This document shows, in pieces, positions 10,834 through 24,390 of a stretch of DNA of 64,000 nucleotides (its first letter is position 1; every line of letters begins with the position of its first letter). A program made the position numbers and the translations under genes. A model generated the notes under the pieces. The model worked only from the letters and a program-made list of their open reading frames with translations, was not told the origin of the DNA and searched no databases. Location of the stretch: contig CAUEEP010000936.1 in assembly GCA_958450365.1 (NCBI GenBank), positions 658,001 through 722,000 of the forward strand, in the 5' to 3' direction. Origin of the DNA: Mesorhabditis belari. Its lineage: Eukaryota > Nematoda > Chromadorea > Rhabditida > Rhabditidae.

Positions 10834-11004
10834 GGTAGTTTTAAACTTTGTAGATTTTATACCTAAAAACATGCTGATCATGTAAAAAAGCTGATCAAAC
10901 AATAGGGTTAAAGTAAATACCTTTACTTCTCCACTAAAAACAGCAAAGCAAGAAAATTACATTCATTGCCTTTTACGAAAACTTTCCGACTTTCCATTTC
11001 ACAT

Positions 11005-11188
11005 TCATTCGTGCAATGAGGGTTTTGCTTTTTGCCGATAGAGTAAATGATGGTTTGCTTGAAGTTTTTGATGAAACAAAGGAAAACTTTCCGTTTTGGG
11101 CTTATTTCTTGTTACAATCTTACAGATACCATCGCGCATGAAATGGTTGGACAGCAAGACAGAGGATAGCAATGGCGGTGAACGACAT
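11005..11188 (-). CDS. Possible two-exon secreted peptide
   Basis: The minus strand from 11188 encodes MSFTAIAILCLAVQPFHA, a good signal peptide, followed by a GTAAG donor at 11123. If spliced to 11086, the frame continues for 26 codons (basic, His/Gln/Lys-rich) to a TGA at 11005, giving a 48-residue peptide. The acceptor (GGAAAG) is poor. An in-frame upstream ATG at 11194 would add two residues. The signal-peptide exon has a second, frame-shifted copy at 11827-11892. No family is recognised; a real short peptide gene or a fragment of a larger gene are both possible. Confidence 0.25.
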
Positions 11189-11427
11189 TTCCATTGCTGG
11201 GGGTGTACGCCGATGCCACTAGTAAGTGCAATAACGGGCCGACGCCGTACGCCGAGAAGCAAGCTTCTACAAACCGTACCCATTCCAAAAGTTGATTAAT
11301 CTCGTTGAGTTCAATGGAACTCGTACCGGAGATTAAGCCGAGAAGAACAGATTTAAGTTTATTCAGGAAATGCTTAGATCTAACTATTGGGAGATCGCGC
11401 CCTTACATCGACAAAAGATAGTAAATT

Positions 11428-11675
11428 TACCGTAAATACTGTAATAGTACCCCACCCCCATAATGACGGTGCGGAGTGTTGCGTAGTCTAGCTTTGAACG
11501 AGTTTTTCTCGACACTGGTTTATGCTACAATGCACGCTTAGGTATCAAAAAATAGCCCTGAATTTCAGCTATTTTTTGAAAGTACGGGCGCTTTGAAAAA
11601 AATGAAATACTAAAAAACTTTTGCGACTACGCGACTGTACGAGGGGGGTGCGGTACTATTACAGTATTTACGGTA
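11428..11675. mobile_element. Palindromic MITE 'TACCGTAAATACTG', copy B
   Basis: Same terminal repeats and interior as copy A (10563-10833) but in the opposite internal orientation and slightly shorter because part of the centre is deleted. Confidence 0.9.
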
Positions 11676-11826
11676 AGAGATACAACACCAAGAACTTGGG
11701 AAATATGCAAAGGAAATCACAGGAAAATATCTGGATAAACAATAAAATTAAGGAAATAATTAATTAAAGTACTTGCAAATTAGGAAAACATATAGCCCAA
11801 AGAAAAGAAAAATCTTCGCGAATCGT

Positions 11827-11892
11827 ACAGATACCATCGCGCATGAAATGGTTGGACAACAAGACTAGGATAGCAATGGCGGTGACCAACAT
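11827..11892 (-). pseudogene. Frame-shifted copy of the signal-peptide exon at 11.1 kb
   Basis: The sequence matches the exon at 11124-11188 almost base for base (shared CACCGCCATTGCTATCCT and CCAACCATTTCATGCGCGAT), but one base is missing after CTATCCT, so after MLVTAIAILVLLSNHF the frame departs from that of the first copy. The donor GTAAG is replaced by GTACG. It looks like a decayed duplicate. The stretch up to 12732 holds only AG-rich simple sequence near 12010-12065 and no gene. Confidence 0.4.
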
Positions 11893-12732
11893 TTCCTTGG
11901 TCTTGCTTTGCGGTGAGTTGACGGCGGTAGAAGTCACGGATGGCACATCGAAACAACCATCTGATTCCGGATCAGAGCACCTGTTAAGCTTAGGCCATAG
12001 GAGGCAGAGCTCATAGACGATAGGAGATAGGTCATAGACGATAGGAGGAGAGGGAGAGGGAGGGTATCTATCGGGGAGGTGTGCCAGATGGTGGGTGATT
12101 GTGCGCCCGCACAAAGGACACTGGATAGAGCAAGGTCAAGTTGAAATTGAAATTTTGACAAATTTTGTAAAATAAGAAACTGGTTCGATCAATAAAAATC
12201 TTTGAAATAAAATTTCCTTTAATAAACCCACTCAAGTACACTAACTTTTTCGAGTGGGAATCTTCTAATTTTGTCATTAAAACACATGCTTTTGAGCAAA
12301 ATTCTCGTGGGATCCTGCGTGATTAAGATTTTTTTGCAGAAAAAAACTTGATTGGTCTAGAAAATAGAGAAAATTTCTGAGTTATTGGCAACAATTTGAG
12401 GTCAGTTCAGTCACAAACATCTCCCAGAGGACTCAAAGACTATAGAAACAAGTTCCGGGAAAGTATCTAATTCAAGAGAATGAAGAATCTTTCATTTCCT
12501 GGTTTTTGCGATAATTCAGATCTATCAAAGTTTTCTGTAATTTCCTTGGGGAAAGCTTTATTGGGAAAGCAATCCAAAGTTTCACTTGTTATGGAAACAC
12601 ATCTGTTCTGGCACATTGAACGTTATCATTGCTGACAATAAAAGATAAGAGCAAGTTGAATGCACCAGAAAGGATATGTTTACATTTTTTGAGGACATCA
12701 CAATTTTGGGAACGCCTTGCTTTGTGAAACTA

Positions 12733-13250
12733 TTGGGTTGGTGAATTGAAAACTGCGAGCTATTGTCATATGTGACAGTTTGAGCACTTTCTTCAAAAGA
12801 AACCCATTTTGTTGTCAATTGAAAAGTTGTAGAGAATCAAAAATCAAGCTTATATCCAAATTTCCAGAACGATTCAAAAACTGGTTCTCAAGAAATGCCA
12901 AATTTACGAATTTTCACAAAACTTGCATTTTAAGCGAAACTACTAAGTGTATCTTTTTGGAAATTTGGCTATAAGCTTAATTTTTGATTCTCTACAACTT
13001 TTCTATTGACACCAGAATGGGTTTCTTTTGAAGAAGGTGCTCAAAGGTGACATCTCCAGTCCTCGATTTTTGAGTCTCACACTTGTCTCACACACAAACC
13101 AAAATCCTACTACGAAAGAGGAATCCGCAAATTGCCTGTAAAATGGGCAGAAGTCATCAATAATAATGGAAATTATTTGGAATGAATTGATGGTTTTATG
13201 TTGAATAAATTTTGGTTCAAAGTCCCGCAGTTTTCAATTCACCAACCCAA
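12733..13250. mobile_element. Mariner-derived MITE, copy 2 of 5
   Basis: Terminal repeats TTGGGTTGGTGAATTGAAAA and complement enclose 518 bases equal to copy 1 in reverse orientation. The left flank keeps TA, the right flank reads TG, so the target duplication has decayed. Confidence 0.9.
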
Positions 13251-15570
13251 TGCTAGTTTTGTTTTTGACTCAAGCGTTTCCTGAAACAAATTCTTTGTTT
13301 ATGTTTATCTTATTTTGTGAAAGCAAACTGCAAACGAGATTACGGTAGTTTTCTAAAGTTTTCACACTTTAGAAAGCGCTTTATTTAAGAGGAAACACTT
13401 TGCTTTCACATACCGTATTTCTTCTAATAGAAGACCCGTATCTTCTATGATTCAACTCCCAAAGAGTAGGTCCCCACATAAATCAAAAACTTATTTTTAT
13501 TTAAAAACTATTTCAAACGAAAGCCTTTGTTCTAAAAAGTACAGAAAACATGTTTAAAAGTAAATATTTTCTTACCAAAGACCCTCAGACGATCTCCCAA
13601 AAAAATGTTGGGATCTCCCCTCTTACAATTTTTCATTCTCTTAAAAACAATATTTCCAATTTTATTGCCAAAGCTAAAATACTTCTAGCTGAACCCATAT
13701 CTACAACTTTAGCTATAAAAAACGTTTCAAAAAGCTGAGAATTTGAGAGATCGAAAGGGGGATCTATTAGAAGAAATATGGTTTTTTTCAGCTGCAAGAT
13801 TTTTTGATTTTCATTTCAGATTAACTCTTGAATTATAAGACTTTCAAGTACAGTTTTTAGTCAAATTTCCTTTTGTAGACGATTGTCAGCTCCGAGACAA
13901 ACTGATATTTTAGTTACTAATGTTATGATTGAATGATTTGTCTATTCTTATGCGAATGTGTTCTCCCCTGTGCTTATCCCTTTTATTGCCGAGAAGGGGC
14001 GGTCCTTAGGATTACCTAGGAGGGCAAATGAGACTCTCATTAGGATTCCCCCTTCCCCTTACACTCATTTCTAATCTATTCATCTTATTGTATTACTGTA
14101 AATAAAGATACGTATCTTCCGGGTCTGTGCAACTGCAGTACAGGTCGGTCATTTCACAGGGACTCCCCTCTAATACGTTGGAGGAGTTGAGTTGGGTTGT
14201 CGGGGTGTTAGAGATGGCGGGATATCAAAAAGGGTTCCACTCTTTTTAACTTAACCCAAATTCTAGTCCACATCCGTTTATACCTAGGAACGTATACGAT
14301 TTTCCAGAGGTACAATGAGAAACCAAGTAAACGAGATCAGATTTTTGATCTCTAAACCATCAAGAAGCATTCTTGTTTTCAGCTCTGTGTGGATTGTTTG
14401 TCTGTGATTTTCTGTGATTCAAAAATCCGTTTCTGTTTGCCTGTGATTTTCAAAAACCCGATTTAATCAATGAAAATCAATGAAAATCAATGAAAATCAA
14501 TGAAAATCAATGAAAATTTCGAATAATTTGTATTTTCTTCTTCTGTTTCTCTGTTTTACCTGCATTTTCTCAATATTTTGCGAAAAACAACGAATAATAT
14601 GCAAAAGTTTTATTCAGTTTTGTCATTTTGGCAAAAGGTTTCTAAGCTCCCGTCCTTGTGGCGAAAGTTGGCGGAAAGCTTGGCAAAGAAATTTTCAATT
14701 TTAGCCCATTTTGCGCTACGAAAAAGTGATAATTGGCAAAAGAAATTTGGCGCAAATGAGACTTTACTTAGAATTTGAAAAAAGCTGCAAAAATTTCGCG
14801 AAATTTCCAATCGCATTCTGGTTTTTAAGAGAAAATGCGGAGTTTTGAATGGGAAAAAAAGCGATTGTGCGCGTTTTGACCGGGATTTTTTGCTAGATTC
14901 ATGGATAATTTATGAGAGAAATTTACAATTTGGGGCTATAAACTATCCGTGAATCTTTCAAAAAATCGTTTTTCGTCATCGTTTTCAACATTTTGAGCAG
15001 TCTTTTCAGTGTTTTCTAGAGCGAAAGAAAGCGCAATTTCGTTAAAATTGAGACCGCTGACGCAGCGCCGCAAAAAAACTCGAAAAATTGCTTTTCAAAA
15101 GAAGAAAATGTTCTTGAAAATCAATTTTTAGAGAAAACTTTTCTAAAGCCAAAGCTTTAGTGAAGTTTTTTTGAAGTCCTAACTACCTAAGGAAGTGAAT
15201 TATTCAGCTATATTCACAAAACTAGAGAATTATTCAGCTATATTATAAATAAGTACACTTCACAGCTACAGAAACATTTCTAAATGCAAATTGACTTTTA
15301 AAACAACAAATTCCTTCGTAAACCAAGCTACTTTGAACCAAAAAAGCTACTTTTAGATAAGAATTGACAATTTTAAAACGATTTTGATGACAAGAAGAGC
15401 TACAAAAACATTTCTAAATGCAAATTGACATTAAAAACAACAAATTCCTTCGTAAACCAAGCTACTTTGAACCAAAAAATGCCTTTTCCATAAGAATTGA
15501 CAATTTTAAAACGATTTTGATGACAAGAAGAGCTACAAAAACACTTTCTCAAGCAAATAATCACACTTTT
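13251..15570. other. Gene-free interval with a possible inverted-repeat element
   Basis: A segment from about 13412 to 13782 is framed by ACCGTATTTCTTCTAATAGA and the related complement CTATTAGAAGAAATATGGT, so it may be another short transposon. A GC-richer patch at 13960-14240 has no clear coding content. Five direct copies of ATGAAAATCA lie at 14469-14517. A second GC-richer patch near 15045-15085 (CGCTGACGCAGCGCCGC) resembles promoter DNA but no gene follows it. I see no supported CDS here. Confidence 0.5.
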
Positions 15571-16510
15571 CAATCTTTTTGATAGAAATCTTTGATATTT
15601 AGATTGTTTTTTTTCATTTTTTTCATTGTTTTTATTATATTTTTATAATTTACTTGTTTAATTTTTAAGTTTTGATGTTTTTAGCTCAACTGCTATGTAC
15701 AAATGACTCACAACTACATTAAGAAACTGGAAAGAACAATTTTTAGAATTTTGCAGACATTTAAAGATATTCAGCTGATAATAACTGGATTGTACGACAT
15801 AAATACACTCAATTCTGAAGCTACCATCATTAAATGATCAAGGCAAAGGGATATGAGCAATTTTAGAAAACATTACAATAATTAGTTACACTTTACAAGC
15901 TTTTTTAATTTAAACTTTTGATATTTACATTGTTTTTCATTTTTTTCATTGTTTTTATTATACTTTCATAATTTACTTGTTTAATTTTAAAGTTTTAGTG
16001 GCTTTTAGCTCAATGTACAAATCGACTCACAACTACATTAAGATACACTGAAAAGAACAATTTTTAGAATTTTGCAGACATTTAAAGATATTCAGCTGAT
16101 AATAACTGACTTGTACAACATAAATACACTCAATTCTAAAGCTACCGTCATCAAATGATCAAGGCAAAGGGATAGGAGCAATTTTAGGAAACATTACAAT
16201 AACTAGTTACACTTTACAATCTTTTTAATAGAAATCTTTGATATTTAGATTGTTTTTTTCATTGTTTTTATTATATTTTCATAATTTACTTGTTTAATTT
16301 TAAAGTTTTAGTGGTTTTTAGCTCAACTGCAATGTACAAATCGACTCACAACTACATTAAGATACACTGAAAAGAACAATTTTTAGAATTTTGCAGACAT
16401 TTAAAGATATTCAGCTGATAATAACTGACTTGTACAACATAAATACACTCAATTCTAAAGCTACCGTCATCAAATGATCAAGGCAAAGGGATAGGAGCAT
16501 TTTTCGAAAA
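15570..16510. repeat. Three tandem copies of a ~310-base AT-rich unit
   Basis: The block containing TTGATATTTA, TTTTTATTATA, a run ACATTTAAAGATATTCAGCT and ATCAAGGCAAAGGGATA occurs three times, starting near 15590, 15917 and 16227. Copies two and three are the most alike. There is no ORF. Confidence 0.85.
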
Positions 16511-18520
16511 CACTACAGGATTAGCGATTTAAATTCATACACAAAAAAAGCACTTTTTAATAAAACACTACAATTTTGAAAAACTGACTGATTTATAACT
16601 GATTTATCACATAACTAACGTCATTACACAATTTCAGACAAATTTAGGAGTGCGGGGTTTAATCAAAAGCCAAAACGCTAGCTAAAGATATAAAAGATTA
16701 CAAACAAAAAAACATAACCAATTAACCAAACCGTTCTGAATTGATTAGAATGAGTTTTAAATGCAAAACTTGAATGCAAATCGCAAATTGCAAATGCAAA
16801 TTCCACTAAAAATGCTAATTTTTTTGGGTGTTTGGTGAGAAACGAACCGAAAAATCCCTTTTCTACATGCTTTTAAGCTAAAAAAATGTGTAAAATAAGC
16901 GACTCTTAATGGTTTTACGATAATTTTAATCTAATTAAAAGCAAACAGAAAGAAATTGGGCAAAATTTTTTCCAACAGACACCTCTTGACACTTACAAAC
17001 GTGATGGGAAGCGAAAAGTTCGTGAAAAGTACTCAAAACGAGGAAAATTCAAGTTATTTATTAGAAAATGATTTAATTAATTGCAATTAATTATTTAACT
17101 AATTAACTATTCAAGTAATTATTTAATTAATTAACTATTCAAGTAATTATTTTAAACTGATCAAATTTCGGGTAAAGATTAGGATTTAGAGGGGAAATTA
17201 GACGGGAAAATCTAAGATTAAGACAAAGATCGACGCGTACCTTGTGCCCATACGTAAACGCGCGTTTCTGGCGTACTAATGATTCAATTCTTTCTCAGTT
17301 AGTTCCACAATTCTTAGGGTTTTCTCTAGGTAATCTCTAGAAATGCTGCAAAGAAACAGTGCACCAGAAAAGCGTGCGTTTCCGCTCACAAACACAGTGG
17401 GGGATTTGTTGTAACGATAGGAGACATGCAAATCGCAAATAGCCGATCGGAATTAGAAGCCGAACGGAACTAGAAGCCGAACGGAATTAGAAACCGAACG
17501 GAATTAGAAACCGAACGGAAACTGGGGGAAATTTGAGCTACAGGTGAAATGGAAATGTAATTGAACTCACACCTTTTTACCCAAAAGAAAAACCACTCAC
17601 AAAGACCAAATAGACCAAAGGGGTTTTGAAAAAAAAAACGCACAGTGCTTAGACAAGACCAACTTTTTTTTGCCATAAAACGAAATTTAGCCATGCTGGT
17701 TTGGCGAAAGACATAAAAAAATCTTTAAGAGAGGGTTTAAGAGTTGCGAGTTTCCAAATTTTTCATTGTGCGAGTGGGGAATTTTTTTGTTGGAATTTTG
17801 ATGGGTAACTTTTGAAAATTTTAGCTACAAAGTCAAAATTATGTTTTTATTCTTTTTCTTTAGCTATTTCAAGTAAATACTTTGTTTTTTGAGTGAATTT
17901 TGGTGATTTTTCATAAGTTTTTAATGAAATTTTTGTTAAACTTTTGCTTGAAGGAGTTTATTTAAAAATTTTAGCTTTATAAAGTTTAATATTGGTGTAA
18001 TTTTGATAAAAAGATGTTAAATAACTTATTTTGCAATTGATCAGCTCAAGTTTTATAAGCTTTTGGAGAGTTTAAAGATGATAAGTGACTTGTTTTACAA
18101 TTTTAAAGCATTAGCTAACAATTTGAAGCTGTAAGTGCGTTGGAATTTTTTTGAAAATAATTTTTAAGCTAGCTAGGTTGGATTTAAACGGGTTTAAAAC
18201 TATGATAAGTTTAAAATTTGAGTTGTTGCTTGAATGACGTGATAAGAAAAGGCTGTTGTGAATGAGAATTTTAACGGTAAGGTTCTGTGCTTGTCATTTC
18301 AGTGACTTTTGGGAGTTTTTAGAATGAAGATGATGTTTAAAGGTTATAAAGTTGACAAGTTTTGAGTTCAATTAAATTCTAGCAGTTATTTAAGTACAAT
18401 AGTTATTTATTTAAGTACAATAGTTGGATTGTTATTGTTTATATTTGAAAATAGTTTAATTTGATGAAGTTTTGATGGATTTGAAAGCTTAAGCTTTGAA
18501 TTTGAAGCTTATAAGGAATT
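16511..18520. other. Gene-free AT-rich interval
   Basis: The only structures seen are palindromic AATTAATTATTTAACT runs near 17075-17150 and four direct copies of CCGAACGGAATTAGAA at 17445-17520. A 74-codon minus-strand ORF over the latter follows from this repeat and is not accepted as a gene. Confidence 0.55.
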
Positions 18521-18545
18521 TTGATAAGAAATTTGATGTTTTAGA

Positions 18546-18912
18546 AGATTTAGAGCTAGATTTAGATCTAGATTTGGATTTAGAGTTAGATTTAGAGTTA
18601 GATTTAGATTTACAGTTAGATTTAGATCTAGCTTTGGATTTAGAGTTAGATTTAGATCTAGCTTTGGATTTAGAGTTAGATTTAGAGCTAGATTTGGATT
18701 TAGAGTTAGATTTGGATCTAGATTGAGATTTACAGTTAGATTTAGATCTAGCTTTGGATTTAGAGTTAGATTTAGATCTAGCTTTGGATTTAGAGTTAGA
18801 TTTAGAGCTAGATTTGGATTTAGAATTAGATTTAGAATTAGATTTAGATCTAGATTTGGATTTAGAGTCAGATTCAGATCTAGATTTAGATTCGGATTTA
18901 GATTTAGATTTA
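18546..18912. repeat. Hexamer-based minisatellite (GATTTA variants)
   Basis: About 60 hexamers (GATTTA, GATCTA, GAGTTA, GATTTG) alternate in a higher-order pattern. On the minus strand they give a 143-codon Ser-Lys/Ser-Arg open frame (SKSKSRSKSNSK) and on the plus strand an Asp-Leu frame (LDLDLDLELD). Both follow from the hexamer period; without flanking exons neither is credible as a protein. Confidence 0.9.
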
Positions 18913-19496
18913 CTTAACAAATCCTAAATGAGAATTTCTCAATTCAACACTTCTATGGCCTGTTCACTAACCCCGGAGAGATCAGCCCCGTTGTCTTACA
19001 AGACTCAAAAAGAAGCTACAACCGAAAAAAAATCCGTCTATTTACCTGATACTCTTTTGCAGGGAATTCACCAAAACTTATTAGCCTTTAGCTACAACAA
19101 GATGCAATTTACAAAGAGCTGTTTGAAAAAGAAAAACAGCATAGAGAACTCAATCAAGTTAGCTACTGAATAGCAAAATATCGAAAAAAGCTACTGGACT
19201 TAGACACTTTATAGGAAACTAGCTTGAGCTACAATTTGATCCGATACTGATCACCGGCCAGTGTTGTGATCCTTAGTCAAGTGAAGCTACTAGCTGGTCA
19301 AAAAGACGCAGCGATGGTCTGAAAACCGGTGTGGCCGAAGTGCGAGATATGTTGCTGCTAAAGATTACTGTATCCAGAAAATGTTACAAGTGAATTGTTT
19401 TATAGAAAACTAGCTACTTGTGAAATCATTCATTGCCCAGGGGACTCTCCGGAAGTGGGTGCACAGTTACATGTTCAGTGGTATGTTCAGTAATTT

Positions 19497-19745
19497 AGAA
19501 AAAGATAGATATTTGTAAGATTGCTATAGAGTTATAGAATTTATAAGATTACTGTAGAGTTATAAAGCTTATAAGATTATAAGATTGTTATAGCTTTATA
19601 GAATTACAGAATTTATAAGATTACTGTAGAGTTATAGAGCTTATAAGATTGCTATAGAGTTACAGAATTTATCAGATTACTGTAGAGTTATAAAGCTTAT
19701 AAGATTATAAGATTGTTATAGCTTTATAGAATTTATAAGATTACT
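19497..19745. repeat. Tandem repeat of TTATAAGATTACTGTAGAG type
   Basis: A unit of roughly 40-60 bases made from TTATAAGATTACTGTAGAG and TTATAGAGCTTATAAGATTG recurs about five times with internal variation. Confidence 0.8.
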
Positions 19746-22700
19746 AATCTTTTTTTAATATCAATGCAAATCTAAACCGGTTAAGTTCTATAGAAAAATG
19801 AAATAAATTTAACAATAACATATGAAAGACATTATTTACAGTAAGTGATTTTGATTATAAATAAATCTAAATGATTTTCAAGTGCTAAAGGTTACGGTAG
19901 CTATTATATATAAGAAGATATTTCGTATTTCATTAAAATGCTAATTTCGATACGTTGTAATTCTCAAGAAAGCTCAAAACGTGTCAACTTTTGTCGAAGG
20001 ACGGCAAATTTAGATAAAACTAGATTCTAAAGGTTACTGAAAATTCGTTTTTAACCTTTTAAGCCTTAAAAAGCTTTAAAGTAGCTAGCTTTAAAGCTAA
20101 AGTAGTTAGCTTTAAAGCTAAAGTAGTTAGCTTTAATAGCTTTAAAGTTAACTAGGTGCTAAAATTTTAAAAAACGGTGCTTGGAGAGAATCTTTTCGAT
20201 TCGATTCGATTCAAAAAGCTCATTCAATTTCACGACAATCCCCAAAAACACACTCAAATTCCCCATTCAAATGCATGCTATTGTAAAATATCAAAAAAAA
20301 AATCAAGTACTGTTAGAATTGCAGCGGACAAAAACATGTAAATTTTCCAATCTGACAAAGGGGACACAAAACGCAAAAAAAAAGCGATGGGTTTTAGCAA
20401 ATTTGAACTGAAAAAGTGACTAAGAATGGTGAGATTTTTGAAATTTTAAATAATATATATATGCTTTATTCATGGGGCGAATAGAAGCGAATAGAAGCGA
20501 ATCAGATAATCATAACTGCCTATAACATATTGCTACAATACTCTCACTGAAAAAAGAGAGAAAACTAAAGATAGTACAGTAAGAGTACAGTTAGGAAACA
20601 CAGATACAAAAAGATTAAATATAGGGCAGATTTGACATGGCAATAAGATCTAATTCGTTGAGCAGTTTTAAGAAAAGATTTTTGAAAATTAAGTAAAACA
20701 ATACTGGATTTGACAACGTTGATAATGAAATTTTGGTTTGATTTGATTTAACAACCTTTAATTTTGATTTGATTTGATTTAACAACCTTTAACTGATTCA
20801 GGGACAATTTCGAAAGCTACAATGGGTCTTTCCGTTTCAAGTTAACAATGAAAAAGTGACTAAGAATGGGGGGATTTTTGAAATTTCAAATAATCTTCAG
20901 TTTTCACAAAGTTTTAAGATAAGATTTTTGAAAATTAAGTAAAACAACACTGGATTTGACAACGTTGATAATGAAATTTTGATTTGATTTGATTTGACAA
21001 CCTTTAATTTTTATTTGATTTGATTTAACAACCTTTAACTGATTCAGGGACAATTTTGAAAGCTACTGCTTTACTGCAAAGGTGTTATTTTGGGTTTTTC
21101 CATGTTTCACATTTTTCCATAACAATGTTTTCAAGTTTTTAAAAGTTTTTTTTAAGGATTTTGTAATTTTTTGGGTTTTTAAGATTAATGTCTTTTTAGA
21201 AAGGGAATTTTTACGGAAGTTTCATTTATTTTTTTACTGCAAAGGTGTTGTTTTGAAATTTTGAATAGAAGGATACAAGTTTTATTTTTTAAAAGTTATT
21301 GACTGATTATTGAGTGGTTGATAATTGATTGATAATTGATTGATAATTGATTTTTGGATGGTTGAGATCATAATAATTCGAATATTTCAAGGAGTTGAAG
21401 TTTTTTAAAAGTCTTCGCAAGCAATCCTGTTAGTGTTTAGTCTAATTCTCCAGTTTTTCAAGTCTGAAATTTGGAAGTTTAGAATTTTAAGGGTTTTTAA
21501 AGTTGTTATAAAGTACAAGTACTGTAGTTGTAGTATACAAGTACTGTAGTTATTCAAATAGTTTATTAGAATCTACTAATGCTTTCAATACAGTCATAGA
21601 TGATTTTAGAAAGATTTCATCAAAAGGCTCATCCACAAAATCTCCATTTGGTAGTCCATATAGTCCAATTAGTTATCACAATTTTAGGAATTCTTTGAGT
21701 AAGTGTAGATCATTGTAAAGAGATCATAGATTGTCAGAGCTTGCTCGTTTAGATAAAGAAAAGATTACACTAGGAAAACTGGATAGATCAAATTGTGTTT
21801 GCAATATCTTCAATTCGTTAGAGTCTACTAAGCGGTCTGAATGTTTGAAGCTAAAAGCTTTAAGGGTTTTAAAGTTACCATTGAGTACAAGTACTGGAGT
21901 TATTCAAGTCCACTAGAATCCATTGAGTCCACTAGAATCCATTGAGTCCACTAGAATCCATTAATGTATTCAATGTAAAGTCATAGATCATTTGAGAGAG
22001 ATCAAAAGGCTCATCATCTACAAAATTGTCAAGTCCATTAGTCCAATTAGTCGTCTCAATCTCAATCGGTCTCAATTTTGGGAGTCCTTTGAGTAAGCGT
22101 ATCATGGCAAAGTATCATTGTATCATTATATCACATGTAGATCATTGTAAAAAGATCATAGATTATCAGGGTTTGTTCAAATAAAGAAAAGAATCCACTA
22201 GGATAACTAGATGGATCAAATCATGATGATAATATCTTTAAATCCATTAGAGTCCATTAGAGTCCATTAGAGGATCAAGTGAAAAGGTGATATTTGAGAA
22301 ATTTTTTAAAGATCACGGATTAGCATCGTTTTAGAGTTCATTTAGATTCGAATAGAGCAAATTGAATGGTGAATTCTTCTAATCTTCAAATCCATTAGAG
22401 TCCGCTAGAGCAAGTGAAGGGGTAACGATATTTGAGACGATTTGGGTGAAACATTAGCATAGCTAGCCATAGATTTCAGCAGAATTTGATTCATCTAATT
22501 GTAAGTCATCAAGTCCATTAGATATTGAGATCCAACTAGGCTTCAACTTTGAAAAGTCCATATTTGAGAGAACATTTGATAAGTGACAAGTCTAATTGAT
22601 AAATTGTTAAATTCGCTGACGAGTTCACTAAGTAGTCTTCGTAATTTTCATTCCCCAATTGTTGAATAATCTTCAAAAGTTTTCAGAAGTTTCTTTAGAA

Positions 22701-23880
22701 GTTCAGAAGGTTCTTTAGAAGTTCAGAAATGTCTTTAGAAGTTCAGAAGTTTCTTTAGAAGTTCACAAGAGAAATTGAATGATTGGTTTTAGTTTATCAA
22801 GTGCAATTGTTCGATGCTTTAAGCTGTCTTCATGTTTTAAAGTTTAGTTTCGAATAGAGGAAATTGAATGGTGAATTCTTCTAATCTTCAAATCCACTAG
22901 AGTCCGCTAGAGCAAATGAAGGGGTAACGATATTTGAGGCGATTTGGATCTTCTTTTGTTTAGTTTTTTCGTAGAATAAATGTTGAAGTTCAAATTTATC
23001 GCTTTTTTAAAACTTTTAAAGGAATAATGGAAGAGTTTCCGAATTGAAAGAATCTTTCTTCTTGTATTTTCTTCAAGGAAAATTCAGTATGCTTCAGTAT
23101 GCTTCAGTAAAATGCAGTGTGCTTTCAGCTGATTAGCTTGAGTGCTTGATTAGCTGCTGATTGCTTGATTAGCTTAGCTAGTGAGTAGCTGATTAGCTTG
23201 AGTAAGGCTTTTTATCAATCAAAATCTTTCAAAACTTTATAAAGTTTGTCTAGTGATTCCAAAAAAGCTTTTGCTTTTGAAGTTTTGGATGAGAATTGGA
23301 TAGTTTAGCCGATTTCAAGGAAACTTTTCAACAAATCTTCAAAATGAGCTTCTTTTCGAGCAAATGAATAAAGAATTTTCTCATTATTTATAGTAAATTT
23401 GTTTATTATTTGTTTTTTTTGATATTCAAAGCCGATATTGTTAATTTTTAAACTTTAGAGTCGTTTGTGTGAAGCTTTTAGAATAATAATTGAATAAAGC
23501 AAATGAATTCGAGTGATTCGAGTGAAAACCTATTGCCTGTTGATTTGAAAAGTTGTCTACCATAGAAGAGATAAGAAGAGAGATGAAATACGATGGGATA
23601 CGGTAATTGGGACATCTCATAGAGTGAGGGAATCATTGAAAAGAGTGAGAACATTTTAAGCTAGTGACAGCTAGTGACAGCTAGTCGCAAGACTTAACAA
23701 CTCTTCGAGTAGTATTTTCTAAACTTTGATTAAGCGGAATTTTTAAATACCGTGAATTTTGGGTGACACATTTTGATGAAACGGGTAGATATTGATCATT
23801 TGATCGGTAGAACATGGTAGTCGGATCATTTTGGGAGATGGAGCAAGGATCCATTGTGGTGGGCACATTTTAGAGTGGAG
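19746..23880. other. Gene-free interval with low-order repeats
   Basis: A direct duplication lies at about 20409-20440 and 20849-20885 (AAAAAGTGACTAAGAATGG) with the adjoining block GATTTGATTTAACAACC near 20735-20800 and 20985-21055. From 21.5 to 23.3 kb the motif TCCATTAGAGTCC and the block GAATTCTTCTAATCTTCAAA recur at irregular spacing (for example 22370 and 22873). No ORF above about 75 codons and no RNA gene was found. Confidence 0.55.
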
Positions 23881-24390
23881 ATCACAGGGAAAACATGGTA
23901 GTTGGGCACATTTTAAATTAAGAAATCATTGCTTGAACACATCTAGGGACCATTGAACCATTTAAACCATAGAGTACGGTAGTTGGGCACATTTAGTTTT
24001 AAGAAATCATTGCTTGAACACATCTAGGGACCATTGAACCATTTAAACCATAGGGTACGGTAGTTGGGCACATTTAGTTTTAAGAAATCATTGCTTGAAC
24101 ACATCTAGGGACCATTGAACCATTTAAACCATAGAGTACGGTAGTTGGAAACGTTTTAGATTTAAGAAATCATTGTTTGAACACATCTAGGGACCATTGA
24201 ACCATTTAAACCATAGAGTACGATAGTTGGAGACGTTTTAGATTTAAGGAATCATTGCTTGAACACATCTAGGGGCCATTGAACCATTTAAACCATAGAG
24301 TACGGTAGTTGGGCACATTTAGTTTTAAGAAATCATTGCTTGAACACATCTAGGGGTCATTGAACCATTTGAGCCATAGAGTACGGTAGA
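23880..24390. repeat. ~83-base tandem repeat, six copies
   Basis: The unit holds ACGGTAGTTGGGCACATTT, AAGAAATCATTGCTTGAACA and CATCTAGGGACCATTGAACC. The last motif recurs near 23938, 24021, 24102, 24184, 24266 and 24349, a period of 82-83 bases. Degenerate relatives spread on both sides (23.6-25.3 kb). Confidence 0.9.

Noticed and set aside
18489..18920. 143-codon Ser/Lys/Arg-rich ORF resembling an SR protein tail
   Set aside because: It is explained completely by the hexamer minisatellite; opposite-strand frames are equally open and no flanking exon or domain is present.
23880..24390. Possible repeated RNA gene cluster
   Set aside because: The 83-base units have no pol III boxes or stable fold visible and grade into decayed copies at both sides.
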